The notes under the pieces: model-generated
Seen by the model: the letters and a program-made list of their open reading frames with translations, nothing else
The model's database searches: none
What the model was told of the DNA's origin: nothing
NCBI RefSeq assembly: GCF_021398715.1
Contig: NZ_CP090347.1
Coordinates: 1,674,001 to 1,738,000 of the forward strand
DNA length: 64,000 nucleotides
From: Microbacterium binotii
Lineage (GTDB): Bacteria; Actinomycetota; Actinomycetes; Actinomycetales; Microbacteriaceae
Direction of reading: 5' to 3'
Part shown: positions 49,043 to 57,806 of the stretch, piece by piece
Numbering within the stretch: position 1 is the first letter of the stretch
Layout of the letters: each line of letters starts with the position of its first letter
Made by a program: the position numbers and the translations under genes

Positions 49043-50602
49043 TCAGACGCCGGAGGTGACCCCGGCGGCAGCGTGCGACGCGCGGATGGGGTGCCCCTGC
49101 GTCGTCAGGCAGCGCCCGCTCGCGAGGTCCCACTTCCAGTCGTGGAGGCTGCACGTCAGCACGCCGTCCTCGATCTTGCCGGTCTTCGTCAGGTCCGCCC
49201 GCAGGTGAGGGCATCGGCGCTGCACGACCCAGTCACCCACCTGGGCGTCCTCGGTCTGATCGGACTGCTCGGCGTACCAGTTCTCGACGTACTCGATGCG
49301 GTCGCGCGACAGGCACTTCAGGAACGTGGTGAGGAACTCGTTGAACTTGCCGCTTCGCCCGACCTCGAACTGCATCGACAGGAAGATGGAGTTCGACCAG
49401 TCGATCTCGTGGTCGGCGATGTTCGTGGACACGAGGTCGGCCGGGATCGTGTACCAGTAGATGCACTCCTCCCCCGCGTACTCGCGGACCTTCGCCTTCG
49501 GGAAGTCCACGACCATGTCCAGGTCGCCGATGCGGAACCGGACGTTGCCGCCGACGCCGTTGCGGATGGTGCGCGCTCGGCGCAGCAACGGTTCCCACCA
49601 CTCCTTGATGGCTGCCAGCATCTCGGCGGGCGGCAGGACCTCGGCGCGGGTCGCCTCCTCGTCGCGGATCTCCTGCTGACGACTGTCACGCTGTTCAGCG
49701 AGGTAGGCCCACTTGTCGGCGAACATCCGCTCGATCTCGGCCTCGGTGTACAGCGTCTGGGTGATCTCCACCGCCCCGTGGTTGAGATCGACCTGCGTGC
49801 CGGGCACGAACAGGTATCCCTTCTGGTCCGGGCGGATCTCCGACATGTGCGCCAGGAACTCGCTCTGGTCGGTGAAGATCGAGTCGTTCTCGAGGCCGAG
49901 GCCGTTGTAGCGGAACAGCTCCTCGCGCAGGAACATCGGAGGGCCGGCCATCGGGAACACGTGCTCGGCGTCGACCTTCTCGATGTAGTACATCGCGCGC
50001 TTGTTCTGCGCGTCGCGCTTGAGCTGCGCGAAGTTCTGCTTCGCGTCCTGCGGCAGGTCGTAGACCATCGGCCACCAGATGGCGCCGGAGACCTGTGTGA
50101 AGTACGCGTCGGGCTTGCCGAACGACATCAGCTTGTCGAGGTCGAGCGGGTGCGAGTCGTTCTGGTTCAGGACCGAGGCCGTGCCGTCGTCGACGGAGAG
50201 GGACGAGTCGCCGATGGGGCCGTCGCTGGGCGCACGCAGCGGAGTGACCATCACGGACAGCTCCCCGTACTGCAGCGGAACGCCGGACTGCGTGTAGACG
50301 ATGTTCTCGTAGCCGAGAGAGCGCAGATCCTGCTCCAGATCATCCGTCGGGTAATCGGGCAGGAGAACGGGGATGTCCGAGCGCACATACCGCTGCAGCA
50401 GCCGGGGGTCGAAGTGATCGCGGTGACGGTGTGAGATGTAGAGGAAGTCCGCCTGACCGAAACGCTCCCAGTCGAGCCCGCGGTTGTCGGGGAACGGGAA
50501 CCACGATCCGAAGAACGAGGGGCCGATGACGGGATCGCAGAGGATGCTGCCGCCCGCCGTCTCGATGAACATGCCCGCGTGGCCGAGACCCGTGATGCGC
50601 AT
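49043..50602 (-). CDS. namH: UDP-N-acetylmuramate hydroxylase-like protein (MBL fold + Rieske)
   Basis: 519 residues. The N-terminal metallo-beta-lactamase fold has HRHRDH with His58, His60, Asp62 and His63; the C-terminal Rieske 2Fe-2S domain has Cys464, His466, Cys484 and His487. This order and length match mycobacterial NamH (Rv3818, about 516 residues) and CMP-sialate hydroxylases. NamH turns N-acetyl into N-glycolyl muramic acid in peptidoglycan precursors, and glycolylated muramic acid is a known Microbacterium trait. ATG 50602 has AAAGGA upstream and a TAGACT -10 at 50625-50630. Assignment is by architecture; other MBL-Rieske enzymes are possible. Confidence 0.8.
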   Translation of the reverse strand: MRITGLGHAGMFIETAGGSILCDPVIGPSFFGSWFPFPDNRGLDWERFGQADFLYISHRHRDHFDPRLLQRYVRSDIPVLLPDYPTDDLEQDLRSLGYENIVYTQSGVPLQYGELSVMVTPLRAPSDGPIGDSSLSVDDGTASVLNQNDSHPLDLDKLMSFGKPDAYFTQVSGAIWWPMVYDLPQDAKQNFAQLKRDAQNKRAMYYIEKVDAEHVFPMAGPPMFLREELFRYNGLGLENDSIFTDQSEFLAHMSEIRPDQKGYLFVPGTQVDLNHGAVEITQTLYTEAEIERMFADKWAYLAEQRDSRQQEIRDEEATRAEVLPPAEMLAAIKEWWEPLLRRARTIRNGVGGNVRFRIGDLDMVVDFPKAKVREYAGEECIYWYTIPADLVSTNIADHEIDWSNSIFLSMQFEVGRSGKFNEFLTTFLKCLSRDRIEYVENWYAEQSDQTEDAQVGDWVVQRRCPHLRADLTKTGKIEDGVLTCSLHDWKWDLASGRCLTTQGHPIRASHAAAGVTSGV

Positions 50603-50624
50603 AGATGAGTCCTTTCCGCACTCG

Positions 50625-50630
50625 AGTCTA
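50625..50630 (-). promoter_or_regulatory. -10 element of namH
   Basis: TAGACT on the minus strand, predicting a 16-base leader with an AAAGGA ribosome site before ATG 50602. Confidence 0.45.
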
Positions 50631-50681
50631 GGCAGCGCCCGCTGTGTGTCCCGTGCGCACCGCCGACTCACCGCTCGTCGA

Positions 50682-51971
50682 TCACGAGGGCGCGAGCCCC
50701 AGTCGCGGGTACAGCCGAGCGAAGCCCTCCGCCAACCCGCCTTCCAGAGCGTCGACCACGTGGCCGGCACCAGGGACGATGTAGCTCTGGGCATCCCACC
50801 CGGCCGCCGCGGCCGCGGTTGCTCCGGTCTGGGCCTGAGCGACGTACTCCGGGTCGTTCTCCCCCGCGGTGAACAGCGCCCATTCGTTCGGGTAGGCCAC
50901 CGTGCCGGAGGCGAGGATGCTCATCGGTTGCGCCGCCTTGTAGGCCGCCGCAGAGCCCCCGTAGACGTCGGCGATCGTCTCGTCGGGGTGTTCGGAGCCC
51001 GGCACGATCTCGCCGCTGATGGAGAGGAGGTTGCCCCAGATGTCCGGATGCTTGGCCGCGTACGTGAAGGCGCACCCCCCGCCGTTGGAGTAACCCGCGA
51101 TGATCCAGTCCTGCGCCCGCGGGATCACGGGCAGCGTCCGGGCGAAGTCGACGACGTCCTGCGTGACATAGGTCTCGACGTTCCCGTACATCGGCGAGTC
51201 CGCACACGCGGGGTCGCGCGTGGGATCGCCGAGCTGGTCCACCACGAGCACGTAGGGCGCGAGCCCCTTGTTCTTCGCAGCCGCCGCGTCGAGCGTCGCG
51301 GCGATGTACTGGGGATCGGGATCCCCCGGCTGCCCCATCATCAGGATGACCAGCGGCAGAAGCGGAGGATTGGCGGTGAGACCGGCGGGAGGAATGTACA
51401 GTCCCGCCTGCCGCGCAGCGAACCCCGACTTCGTCGCCGGGATCGATACGGTCCCCTGCTTCCCTGACGCCGGCATATCCGAGGGGGGCTGCCAGCTCTG
51501 GGAGAGGGGCACGTCCGGATCCCACGTCCCCGGCGACGCCGTGGGGATGACGATCGGCTTGTCGATCTGGATATGCAGGAAGTTGGCCAGAGTGGCGTTG
51601 AGCCCGAAATGGGCATTGACTCCGAGGGTCGTCGTGAGGAGGAACAGCACCGCGGCGATCAGAGCGATCACGCGCCGCCGCCAACGAGAGCCCCACAGGT
51701 TGGCGACCGCGACGGCGGTCGCCCCGAGACCCGCAGAGGCCCACGCCTTCACCTGCCACGGCAGTGTGATACCGAACATCCCCGTCGCATCGGCGAAGAC
51801 CGAGACCACGAGGGCCAGCACCGCTCCGAGACCGAACGCGACAGCCGCGTGAAGCAACCACCGTCTGCGTCCGGGGCGCCACAGGAGGTAGCCGAGCGCC
51901 ACGAGGCTCGCTGCGCAGAACACCCCGATCAAAACGGGGCTGACGATCCTGATCTCCAGCAGTGCCGTCAT
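50682..51971 (-). CDS. membrane-anchored alpha/beta-hydrolase esterase
   Basis: 429 residues. The first about 125 contain four hydrophobic helices; the rest is an extracellular alpha/beta-hydrolase of the esterase D/antigen-85 family. The nucleophile Ser is in IIAGYSNGGGCAFTYAAK, with a catalytic His in YIVPGAGHVVDALEGGL. It probably acts on acyl or ester groups at the cell surface; mycolates are not expected in this genus. Just 80 bp upstream of namH on the same strand, but namH has its own promoter. Confidence 0.8.
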   Translation of the reverse strand: MTALLEIRIVSPVLIGVFCAASLVALGYLLWRPGRRRWLLHAAVAFGLGAVLALVVSVFADATGMFGITLPWQVKAWASAGLGATAVAVANLWGSRWRRRVIALIAAVLFLLTTTLGVNAHFGLNATLANFLHIQIDKPIVIPTASPGTWDPDVPLSQSWQPPSDMPASGKQGTVSIPATKSGFAARQAGLYIPPAGLTANPPLLPLVILMMGQPGDPDPQYIAATLDAAAAKNKGLAPYVLVVDQLGDPTRDPACADSPMYGNVETYVTQDVVDFARTLPVIPRAQDWIIAGYSNGGGCAFTYAAKHPDIWGNLLSISGEIVPGSEHPDETIADVYGGSAAAYKAAQPMSILASGTVAYPNEWALFTAGENDPEYVAQAQTGATAAAAAGWDAQSYIVPGAGHVVDALEGGLAEGFARLYPRLGLAPS

Positions 51972-52026
51972 GCCCAGCCCCCTCCGCGCTCGGGTCGATT
52001 CTCAGCGTTCGCCCGTGGCCCGCGCG

Positions 52027-52437
52027 TCAGGCAGAGCGGGCGATACGCGCGAGCACGCCGTGGACGAAGGCGCCGGCCTCATCGGTCGAGTACTCCTTCG
52101 CCAGCTCCACGGCCTCATCGATGGCCACCGCGACGGGGACCTCGTCGTTGAAGACGGCTTCCCAGACACCGATGCGCAGGACGGCCCGATCGACAGCCGG
52201 CATCCGTTCGATCTTCCAATCGCGGGCGTGCGTGATGATCTGCTCGTCGATCTCGTCACGGTGGTCGATGACACCGTCGACGATGTCGCGGGCATACAGC
52301 CAGGACGTTTGGCGGTCGGGCTCCCCCGCTGCGCGGGAGGCTTCAGCGGCGAGGATGGCCGCGGGGTCCTCGCCGCGGACGTCTGCCTGGAAAAGGATGT
52401 CGAGGGCGCGCTTGCGCGCCTTGCTACGAGCGCTCAC
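52027..52437 (-). CDS. nusB: transcription antitermination protein NusB
   Basis: 136 residues, all-alpha. ARKRALDILFQADVRG is the N-terminal signature and RMPAVDRAVLRIGVWEAVF with AVELAKEYSTDEAGAFVHGVL the C-terminal one. It binds boxA RNA with NusE in rRNA antitermination. GTG 52437 lies 3 bp after the efp stop. A 55-bp gap without a clear hairpin separates it from the esterase start. Confidence 0.97.
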   Translation of the reverse strand: MSARSKARKRALDILFQADVRGEDPAAILAAEASRAAGEPDRQTSWLYARDIVDGVIDHRDEIDEQIITHARDWKIERMPAVDRAVLRIGVWEAVFNDEVPVAVAIDEAVELAKEYSTDEAGAFVHGVLARIARSA

Positions 52438-52440
52438 CCG

Positions 52441-53001
52441 TCAGCTGACGCGGCCGAGGTAGTCGCCCGTGCGCGTGTCGACCTTGACCTTCGTGCCCGT
52501 CTCGACGAACAGCGGCACCTGGATCTCGTGACCCGTCTCGACCGTCGCAGGCTTCGTTCCCGCCGACGAGCGGTCGCCCTGCAGACCGGGCTCGGTGTAG
52601 GTGATCTCGAGGACGACGGAGGCGGGCAGCTCGATGTAGAGCGGGTTGCCGTCGTGCAGCGCGATCTGCACCTGCTGGTTCTCGAGCAGGTAGTTGGCCG
52701 CGTCGCCGACCGTCGCCGCCCCCACCGTGATCTGGTCGTAGTCGGCGACGTCCATGAAGACGAAGCCCTCACCGTCGTTGTAGAGGTAGGTGAAGTCGCG
52801 GCGGTCGACGTTCTGGATGTCGACCTTCGCGCCGGCGTTGAACGTCTTGTCGACGACCTTGCCGGTCATGACGCTCTTCAACTTCGTACGCACGAACGCG
52901 CCGCCCTTGCCGGGCTTGACGTGCTGGAACTCCACGACGTTCCACAGCTGTCCGTCGATGCTGAGGACGACGCCGTTCTTGATGTCTGCGGTAGATGCCA
53001 T
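52441..53001 (-). CDS. efp: elongation factor P
   Basis: 186 residues, three beta-barrel domains. The tip loop KPGKGGAF (Lys32) enters the ribosomal P site; [19 protein letters not shown] is the domain-III signature. It relieves stalling at polyproline. A TAGGAT -10 at 53069-53074 would give a leader of about 60 bases. Followed by nusB three bases later. Confidence 0.98.
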   Translation of the reverse strand: MASTADIKNGVVLSIDGQLWNVVEFQHVKPGKGGAFVRTKLKSVMTGKVVDKTFNAGAKVDIQNVDRRDFTYLYNDGEGFVFMDVADYDQITVGAATVGDAANYLLENQQVQIALHDGNPLYIELPASVVLEITYTEPGLQGDRSSAGTKPATVETGHEIQVPLFVETGTKVKVDTRTGDYLGRVS

Positions 53002-53084
53002 GGGGGTGGAGGTTCCGTTCGTCGTGAGATCTGCGGGCGCGTCGTATCAGCCGATGGCCCAGCGCCCTATCCTACGGGATCGTC

Positions 53085-53127
53085 GCCGGCCCCGCCGGGC
53101 ACACGATGGCGCGGCGGCGGGGTCGGC
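53085..53127 (-). terminator. terminator of the dehydrogenase gene
   Basis: GCCGGCCCCGCC (53085-53096) pairs with GGCGGGGTCGGC (53116-53127) with one G-T wobble, 9 bp after the stop codon at 53136. It separates this unit from the efp promoter. Confidence 0.6.
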
Positions 53128-53135
53128 TGGCAGCA

Positions 53136-53990
53136 TCAGGCGTACCGGTAGAAGCCCTCTCCGGTGGCGACACCCAGCTTGCCCTGGTCGATGTAGTTCT
53201 CCTTCAGCCAGGTAGCCAGCGCCTGATCGCCGGTACTCGAGTGCGTGAGGATGTTGTACGGCGTGTTCAGACCGATGACGTCGAGCATCTGAAGCGGGCC
53301 CATCGGAGCGCCGGTGGCGATGCGCCACGTCTTGTCGATGTCGGCGACGGATGCGTATCCGCCCGCTGCGAGCCCCATACCGGCGTTGAGCAGCGGGACG
53401 AGGAGCGAGTTGAGCACGTACCCCGCCTTCTCTTTGCGGATAGCGATCGGCACCATGCCGATCGCCTCGGCGAAGGTCATCACCGCGTCGAACACCTCCG
53501 GGGCGGTGCGCTCCGTTCCCATCACCTCGCCGGTGTTGAACTTCCACACGCGGTTCGCGAAATGGAGCGCGAGGAAGCGGTCGGGCCGCCCGGTGAACTC
53601 GACGATGTCGGACGGCAGGAGTGTCGATGAGTTGGTCGCGAAGATCGTGTTCTCGTTCGCGAGTGCGGCGAGCTGCGAGTACACCTCGCGCTTGAGCTCG
53701 AGGACCTCGGGCACGGCCTCGATGACGAGGTCGACCTTCGCCGCGTCGCCAAGGCTGGTGGTGAGCGTCAGGCGTTCCAGAGCATCTTCGACGCGCGTGC
53801 CCTCCGTAGCACCGGGCACCTCGGCGCGGTAGGTGGCAGCGAGGCGCGCGAATCTCTCGCGCGCGGCGACCAGCGCCTCGTCGTTGATGTCGTACGCCAC
53901 GACGGCGAATCCGCTGTAGGCGCTCTGAAAGGCGATCTGCGATCCCAGAACACCTGTTCCGAGAACGGCGACGGTCGTGATGTCGGTCAT
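53136..53990 (-). CDS. 3-hydroxyacyl-CoA dehydrogenase family protein
   Basis: 284 residues. The NAD-binding strand is VAVLGTGVLGSQIAFQSAYSG; FATNSSTLLPSDIVEFTGRPDRFLALHFANRV carries the catalytic Ser-Asn-His arrangement; the C-terminal dimer domain has RIATGAPMGPLQMLDVIGL. It oxidises 3-hydroxyacyl-CoA, most like 3-hydroxybutyryl-CoA dehydrogenases. It follows a TetR gene by 33 bp with which it is likely co-transcribed and co-regulated. Pathway unknown. Confidence 0.88.
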   Translation of the reverse strand: MTDITTVAVLGTGVLGSQIAFQSAYSGFAVVAYDINDEALVAARERFARLAATYRAEVPGATEGTRVEDALERLTLTTSLGDAAKVDLVIEAVPEVLELKREVYSQLAALANENTIFATNSSTLLPSDIVEFTGRPDRFLALHFANRVWKFNTGEVMGTERTAPEVFDAVMTFAEAIGMVPIAIRKEKAGYVLNSLLVPLLNAGMGLAAGGYASVADIDKTWRIATGAPMGPLQMLDVIGLNTPYNILTHSSTGDQALATWLKENYIDQGKLGVATGEGFYRYA

Positions 53991-54023
53991 GATCTCTTCT
54001 TCCTGACGGGGATCCCCCGTCGC

Positions 54024-54647
54024 TCAGTTCGCGGTCGGGTGGGCCGCGGTATCAGCCGCGCCGGCACGGTAGCCGGCAACGATCTGTGCGATCTGCCTGG
54101 GCAGGTCGGTGGTGTCGAAGCGTTCTCCCCCGCTGGGGCGGACGAGCACGATGTGCGCGCAGGCGAAGATCGCGCGGGCCGCACTGCGGGCTGCCGCGCT
54201 CTGCCTTCCACCGGTGAGAATTCGGGCGATGCCGTCCTCCAGCTCCGCGACCACCGCCAAGCCGTCCGCGCGATACGGATCGTCCGCATCGCCGAACATG
54301 AGCTCGCGCTGGTAGACGGCCGCATCCGCAGCGCGCTGCGCCGCCGTGTCGAACAGCGGAATCAGCGCGGTCTGGACCGCCTCGGTCGCGTCGGCCACCG
54401 CCCCGGCTTCGTCGAGTCCACGGCGAACGGCATCGCGCACATCCTCGTTGCGCACCATGAGCAGCAACTCGGCCTTCGTCGCGGCGTAACGGAACACCGT
54501 CCCCACCGCGACGTCCGCGCGATCGGCCACCTGCTGAGTGGTCACCCCCGCGTAACCGAACTCGTCGAACAACTCACGCGCAGCAGCAAAGATGCGCTCC
54601 CGCTTCAGCTGCTTTCCGCGCTCCCGGCGTCCTGTGTCATCGGCCAC
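54024..54647 (-). CDS. TetR-family regulator
   Basis: 207 residues. N-terminal helix-turn-helix at about 33-57 (GYAGVTTQQVADRADVAVGTVFRYA), then an all-alpha ligand domain unlike others in the window. The GTG start lies two bases from the end of a 32-bp palindrome, so the regulator almost certainly represses its own promoter and the dehydrogenase downstream. No ribosome binding site is visible, suggesting a leaderless mRNA. Confidence 0.88.
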   Translation of the reverse strand: MADDTGRRERGKQLKRERIFAAARELFDEFGYAGVTTQQVADRADVAVGTVFRYAATKAELLLMVRNEDVRDAVRRGLDEAGAVADATEAVQTALIPLFDTAAQRAADAAVYQRELMFGDADDPYRADGLAVVAELEDGIARILTGGRQSAAARSAARAIFACAHIVLVRPSGGERFDTTDLPRQIAQIVAGYRAGAADTAAHPTAN

Positions 54648-54648
54648 A

Positions 54649-54680
54649 AATGAGTGAACTCAAAACTGAGTCGACTCATT
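54649..54680. promoter_or_regulatory. 32-bp TetR-type operator palindrome
   Basis: Half-sites AATGAGTGAACTCA (54649-54662) and TGAGTCGACTCATT (54667-54680) are inverted repeats matching at 12 of 14 positions across an AAAC centre. Nested ACTCA/TGAGT repeats give four sub-sites, as in operators that bind two dimers. It abuts the TetR start and lies 20 bp after aroQ. Confidence 0.75.
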
Positions 54681-54700
54681 CCCTTCGGAGGAGAAATCAC

Positions 54701-55159
54701 TCAGCCATCCGACTGTCCGGTGATCACACGGACGAGGCGATCCACCGCCGTCGCGTAACCCTGTACGCCCTCGCCGACGACATGCACGATCGCGACGTCC
54801 CGGACGTACGAGTGGTGCCGGAACTCCTCTCGCGCCGTGACATCCGAGATGTGGACCTCCGCGACGGGGAGCGAGACACCGCTCAGAGCATCGCGTAGCA
54901 CGACCGAGGTGTGGGTGAGACCGCCCGGATTGATCACGATCCCTGCACAGTCCTCGCGCGCTTCATGGATAGCGTCGAGCAGGATGCCCTCGTGGTTGCT
55001 CTGCACGGCACGCATCTCGAAACCGTGCGCAGCAGCGGCCTCCGACGCGACTCGCTCGACATCCGCGAGGGTCGCCGTCCCGTAGATGTCGGGCTCACGC
55101 GTGCCGAGCAGATTGAGGTTCGGGCCGTTGACGAGCAGGAGACGACGTGGCGAAGTCAT
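54701..55159 (-). CDS. aroQ: 3-dehydroquinate dehydratase, type II
   Basis: 152 residues. LLLVNGPNLNLLGTREPDIYG with its catalytic Tyr region, INPGGLTHTSVVLRDAL and EVHISDVTAREEFRHHS are the full active-site set. It interconverts 3-dehydroquinate and 3-dehydroshikimate. It is at the usual place of biosynthetic aroQ (between aroB and efp), yet its ATG overlaps the dehydroshikimate dehydratase stop by 4 bp, so it also fits the QsuC role in quinate degradation. Confidence 0.95.
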   Translation of the reverse strand: MTSPRRLLLVNGPNLNLLGTREPDIYGTATLADVERVASEAAAAHGFEMRAVQSNHEGILLDAIHEAREDCAGIVINPGGLTHTSVVLRDALSGVSLPVAEVHISDVTAREEFRHHSYVRDVAIVHVVGEGVQGYATAVDRLVRVITGQSDG

Positions 55160-56991
55160 TGGAGCACGCTATCAGCAGGTGCCGGCGCACTTTGGGCCGC
55201 CAGGCGTACCGGAGCACTCCCGGCTCCGTAACCGTCGTACTCGTCGATGCGCTGCACGAACTCGAAGAACATCTGCCCGATCGTCCTCGTGTAGAAGTGC
55301 ACGTACTCACCGTCCGCGTCTCGGTCGTAGGCGAGGCGCAGGCGACGAAGTTCGGCCACGCGATCCTCGCTCAGGTCGAATCGAGCAGCGAGATCGTCGT
55401 AGTAGTTGCGGGGCATGGCAAGGAGCTCCACGCCCGCCTCGCGCATCTGCGCGGCCAGCGCGGCGGCGTCCCGGCACGCGAAGGCGACATGCTGTCCCGG
55501 CGTCGCGGCCGTGCCGCGCTCGACGCTCGCGGGCGGCGCGACGTTCAGTGGCAGCCGGACCGTCCGATGCCGCGTGCTGAGCACGCGGCTGCGCACGAGC
55601 CCTTCCGGTCCCGGCACATCCGTCGCCGCGGTCACCCGCATTCCCACGAGGGCGCGGTGGAACAGGACCGCATCCTCCACCACCTGCCAGTCGACCGTGA
55701 GGCTGAGATGATCCACCGACTCGATCTCGCCGGCCGTGCCGACTCTGCCGTGCTCGAACTCACCCACCCACGCCGGCTCGCCCGCCGTGACCTCGGCCCA
55801 GTAGATCTCCGTCCCGTCCGGCGCCACGGCCGCATCCAGGTGCTGCTCGGACGCGTAAGTGCGGCGATACGGGCGCACGACGCGCAGCTCGGTCGCCCGT
55901 AACGAGAGCGCCGCCGGGTCATCAACCAGCAGTCCCATGGCGCTCACGTGCGGCGCCTGACCGCGCGCGTGCTGTTCGTTCAGGACCACGCGGGCATCGC
56001 CCGCCGTCCACAGCGTGACGGGCTTCGTGCGATGGCGACCCCGCGAGACGAAACCTGCCCGATCGAGCAGCGCCTCCACCTGCGAGGTGTCCTCCGCCTT
56101 GATCTCGATGAAGTCGACGCCGTGGACGGTGCCGGGATGCGGCAGCGCGCAGACGAGTCGATCCGGGACGTCCGCGCCGGCACGCGCGAGCGCATCTTCC
56201 AGATACCGCAGTGAGCGCCGCGCATGCCGTGCGGTGACATCGACCGGCGTCTGACGGAACGTGTCGTTGAACACCTCCAGAGACAGCGGACCCCGGTACC
56301 CGGCCCGCAGGACGCGGCGCACGAAGTCGACCAGGTCGAAGCTGCCCTCGCCGGGGAAGAGCCGATGATGGCGGCTCCACGAGAGGACGTCCATCGACAG
56401 CGACGGCGCGTCCGCGAGCTGGAGGAAGAAGATCCGATCGCCCGGTATGGTCTCGATCGCCTGCGTCTCATGTCCCCGCGAGAGGATGTGGAACGAGTCG
56501 AGACAGACGCCGACACTCGGGTGCGCGGCGAGCTCGACCACCCGCCAGGCCCGGCGGTAGTCATCGATGTAGCGCCCCCAGGCGAGCGCCTCGAACGCGA
56601 TCCGAACGCCGTGGCGCGCAGCCGCCTCACCCAGGCGACGCAGTTGGGAGGCACTCACCTCGTCATCGTCGATCGTCGCCGTGGCGACGTTGCTGCAACA
56701 CAGCACCGTGCGGATCCCCAGTCGAGCCATGACCGAGAACTTGGCCTCCGCCCGGCGGAGCACGTCGACGAAGAGGTCCTCCGCGACGCCTTCGACGTCG
56801 CGCATGGGCTGGTAGAGATCCAACGTCAGTCCGAGCCGCTCCGCCAGCGCACGGATCTCCTCGGGCGACTCCGCTGCGGCGATCAGATCGGGCTCGAAGA
56901 TCTCCACGCCGTCGAATCCGGCCGCGGCCGCCGCCCGAAGCTTGTCGACCAGCGTCCCGCTGAGGCACACGGTGGCTATGGATGTTCTCAT
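55156..56991 (-). CDS. 3-dehydroshikimate dehydratase with C-terminal VOC domains (QsuB/QuiC type)
   Basis: 611 residues in two parts. Residues 1 to about 280 are an xylose isomerase-like TIM barrel with metal ligands around AFEALAWGRYIDD, VGVCLDSFHILSRG, FFLQLADAP and LSLEVFND. The rest holds paired vicinal-oxygen-chelate domains like 4-hydroxyphenylpyruvate dioxygenase (VDFIEIKAED; DHLSLTVDW). QsuB of Corynebacterium glutamicum and QuiC1 of Pseudomonas have this order and size and turn 3-dehydroshikimate into protocatechuate. The VOC half's activity is not established. It overlaps neighbours by 4 bp at both ends. Confidence 0.9.
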   Translation of the reverse strand: MRTSIATVCLSGTLVDKLRAAAAAGFDGVEIFEPDLIAAAESPEEIRALAERLGLTLDLYQPMRDVEGVAEDLFVDVLRRAEAKFSVMARLGIRTVLCCSNVATATIDDDEVSASQLRRLGEAAARHGVRIAFEALAWGRYIDDYRRAWRVVELAAHPSVGVCLDSFHILSRGHETQAIETIPGDRIFFLQLADAPSLSMDVLSWSRHHRLFPGEGSFDLVDFVRRVLRAGYRGPLSLEVFNDTFRQTPVDVTARHARRSLRYLEDALARAGADVPDRLVCALPHPGTVHGVDFIEIKAEDTSQVEALLDRAGFVSRGRHRTKPVTLWTAGDARVVLNEQHARGQAPHVSAMGLLVDDPAALSLRATELRVVRPYRRTYASEQHLDAAVAPDGTEIYWAEVTAGEPAWVGEFEHGRVGTAGEIESVDHLSLTVDWQVVEDAVLFHRALVGMRVTAATDVPGPEGLVRSRVLSTRHRTVRLPLNVAPPASVERGTAATPGQHVAFACRDAAALAAQMREAGVELLAMPRNYYDDLAARFDLSEDRVAELRRLRLAYDRDADGEYVHFYTRTIGQMFFEFVQRIDEYDGYGAGSAPVRLAAQSAPAPADSVLQ

Positions 56992-57806
56992 CGCTCCCCC
57001 ACCACGGCCACATCGATCGCCGTGCCGCCGAGACGGGGATGGCGCGTGAGCACGGCGGGGTCGTGCCCTGGAAGCACGACCGGCACCTCCCCTGCGAGCT
57101 CGGCGATGCGGTCGAAGGCCGCGTACATCCCGGGCACATCGTGGAGGATCGCGAAGGGTCGATCCTCCTCGATGTTCTCGTAGTAGTGGCTCGCGTCGGA
57201 CGCGATGACCACCACACCGGCGGGCGTCACCACGCGGACCACCTGCATGCCGGGGGTATGTCCGCCCACCAGATGCACGCTCACGCCCGGGGCGATCTCG
57301 CGGTCGCCGTCCTCGAGCACGACCCGCCCGCTCGACGCGCCGGCACGGAGGCGCACACGGTCTTCGGGATCCGAGAGCCAGCTCTCCCGGTGGTTGCGCC
57401 GGGCCGTGTCACTCTCCCAGTACTCGAGCTCGGCGCGCTGCAGATGTAGTGACGCGGCCTCGAAGTCTCCCGCCGTCCCCACGTGGTCGTAGTGAAGATG
57501 CGTGAGCACCACCGCCTCGACCTCGGACGCTGCGACGCCCAGGTCGCGCATCAGCTCCGCGGGAGATCCCACGTAGTCGATCCCGTCGGCGGCCGCTGCA
57601 CGTGCGGGACTGATTCCGGCATCGACGAGGAGCGTGCGGGTCGCCGAACGCAGGACCCACACGTAATATGCCGTCGCGTGTTCCTCGTCGTATCGCGGCG
57701 TCCAGTGATGGAAGTGCTGCGCCCGGACGCCGTCGCGCGACGCGTAGCGCACGGCGTAGACCACGTATTCGTCCTCGGACGCGCTCGGGCGCAGCACCGC
57801 ACTCAT
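56988..57806 (-). CDS. metallo-beta-lactamase fold lactonase-like hydrolase
   Basis: 272 residues of the AttM/AhlD lactonase type. LTHLHYDHVG places His103, His105, Asp107 and His108 at the zinc site; GGHTPGMQVV and IASDASHYYEN supply later ligands, and PGHDPAVL the last His. No signal peptide. It lies inside the quinate/shikimate operon, coupled to its neighbours by 4-bp overlaps, so a lactone or ester in that pathway is a likely substrate; quorum-quenching is also possible. It is not part of the known qsu cluster. Confidence 0.82.
   Translation of the reverse strand: MSAVLRPSASEDEYVVYAVRYASRDGVRAQHFHHWTPRYDEEHATAYYVWVLRSATRTLLVDAGISPARAAAADGIDYVGSPAELMRDLGVAASEVEAVVLTHLHYDHVGTAGDFEAASLHLQRAELEYWESDTARRNHRESWLSDPEDRVRLRAGASSGRVVLEDGDREIAPGVSVHLVGGHTPGMQVVRVVTPAGVVVIASDASHYYENIEEDRPFAILHDVPGMYAAFDRIAELAGEVPVVLPGHDPAVLTRHPRLGGTAIDVAVVGER

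Noticed and set aside
54024..54647. This TetR as the regulator of the quinate operon
   Set aside because: Its palindrome lies after aroQ rather than before the operon, and it differs from the matched pair near the other TetR gene.
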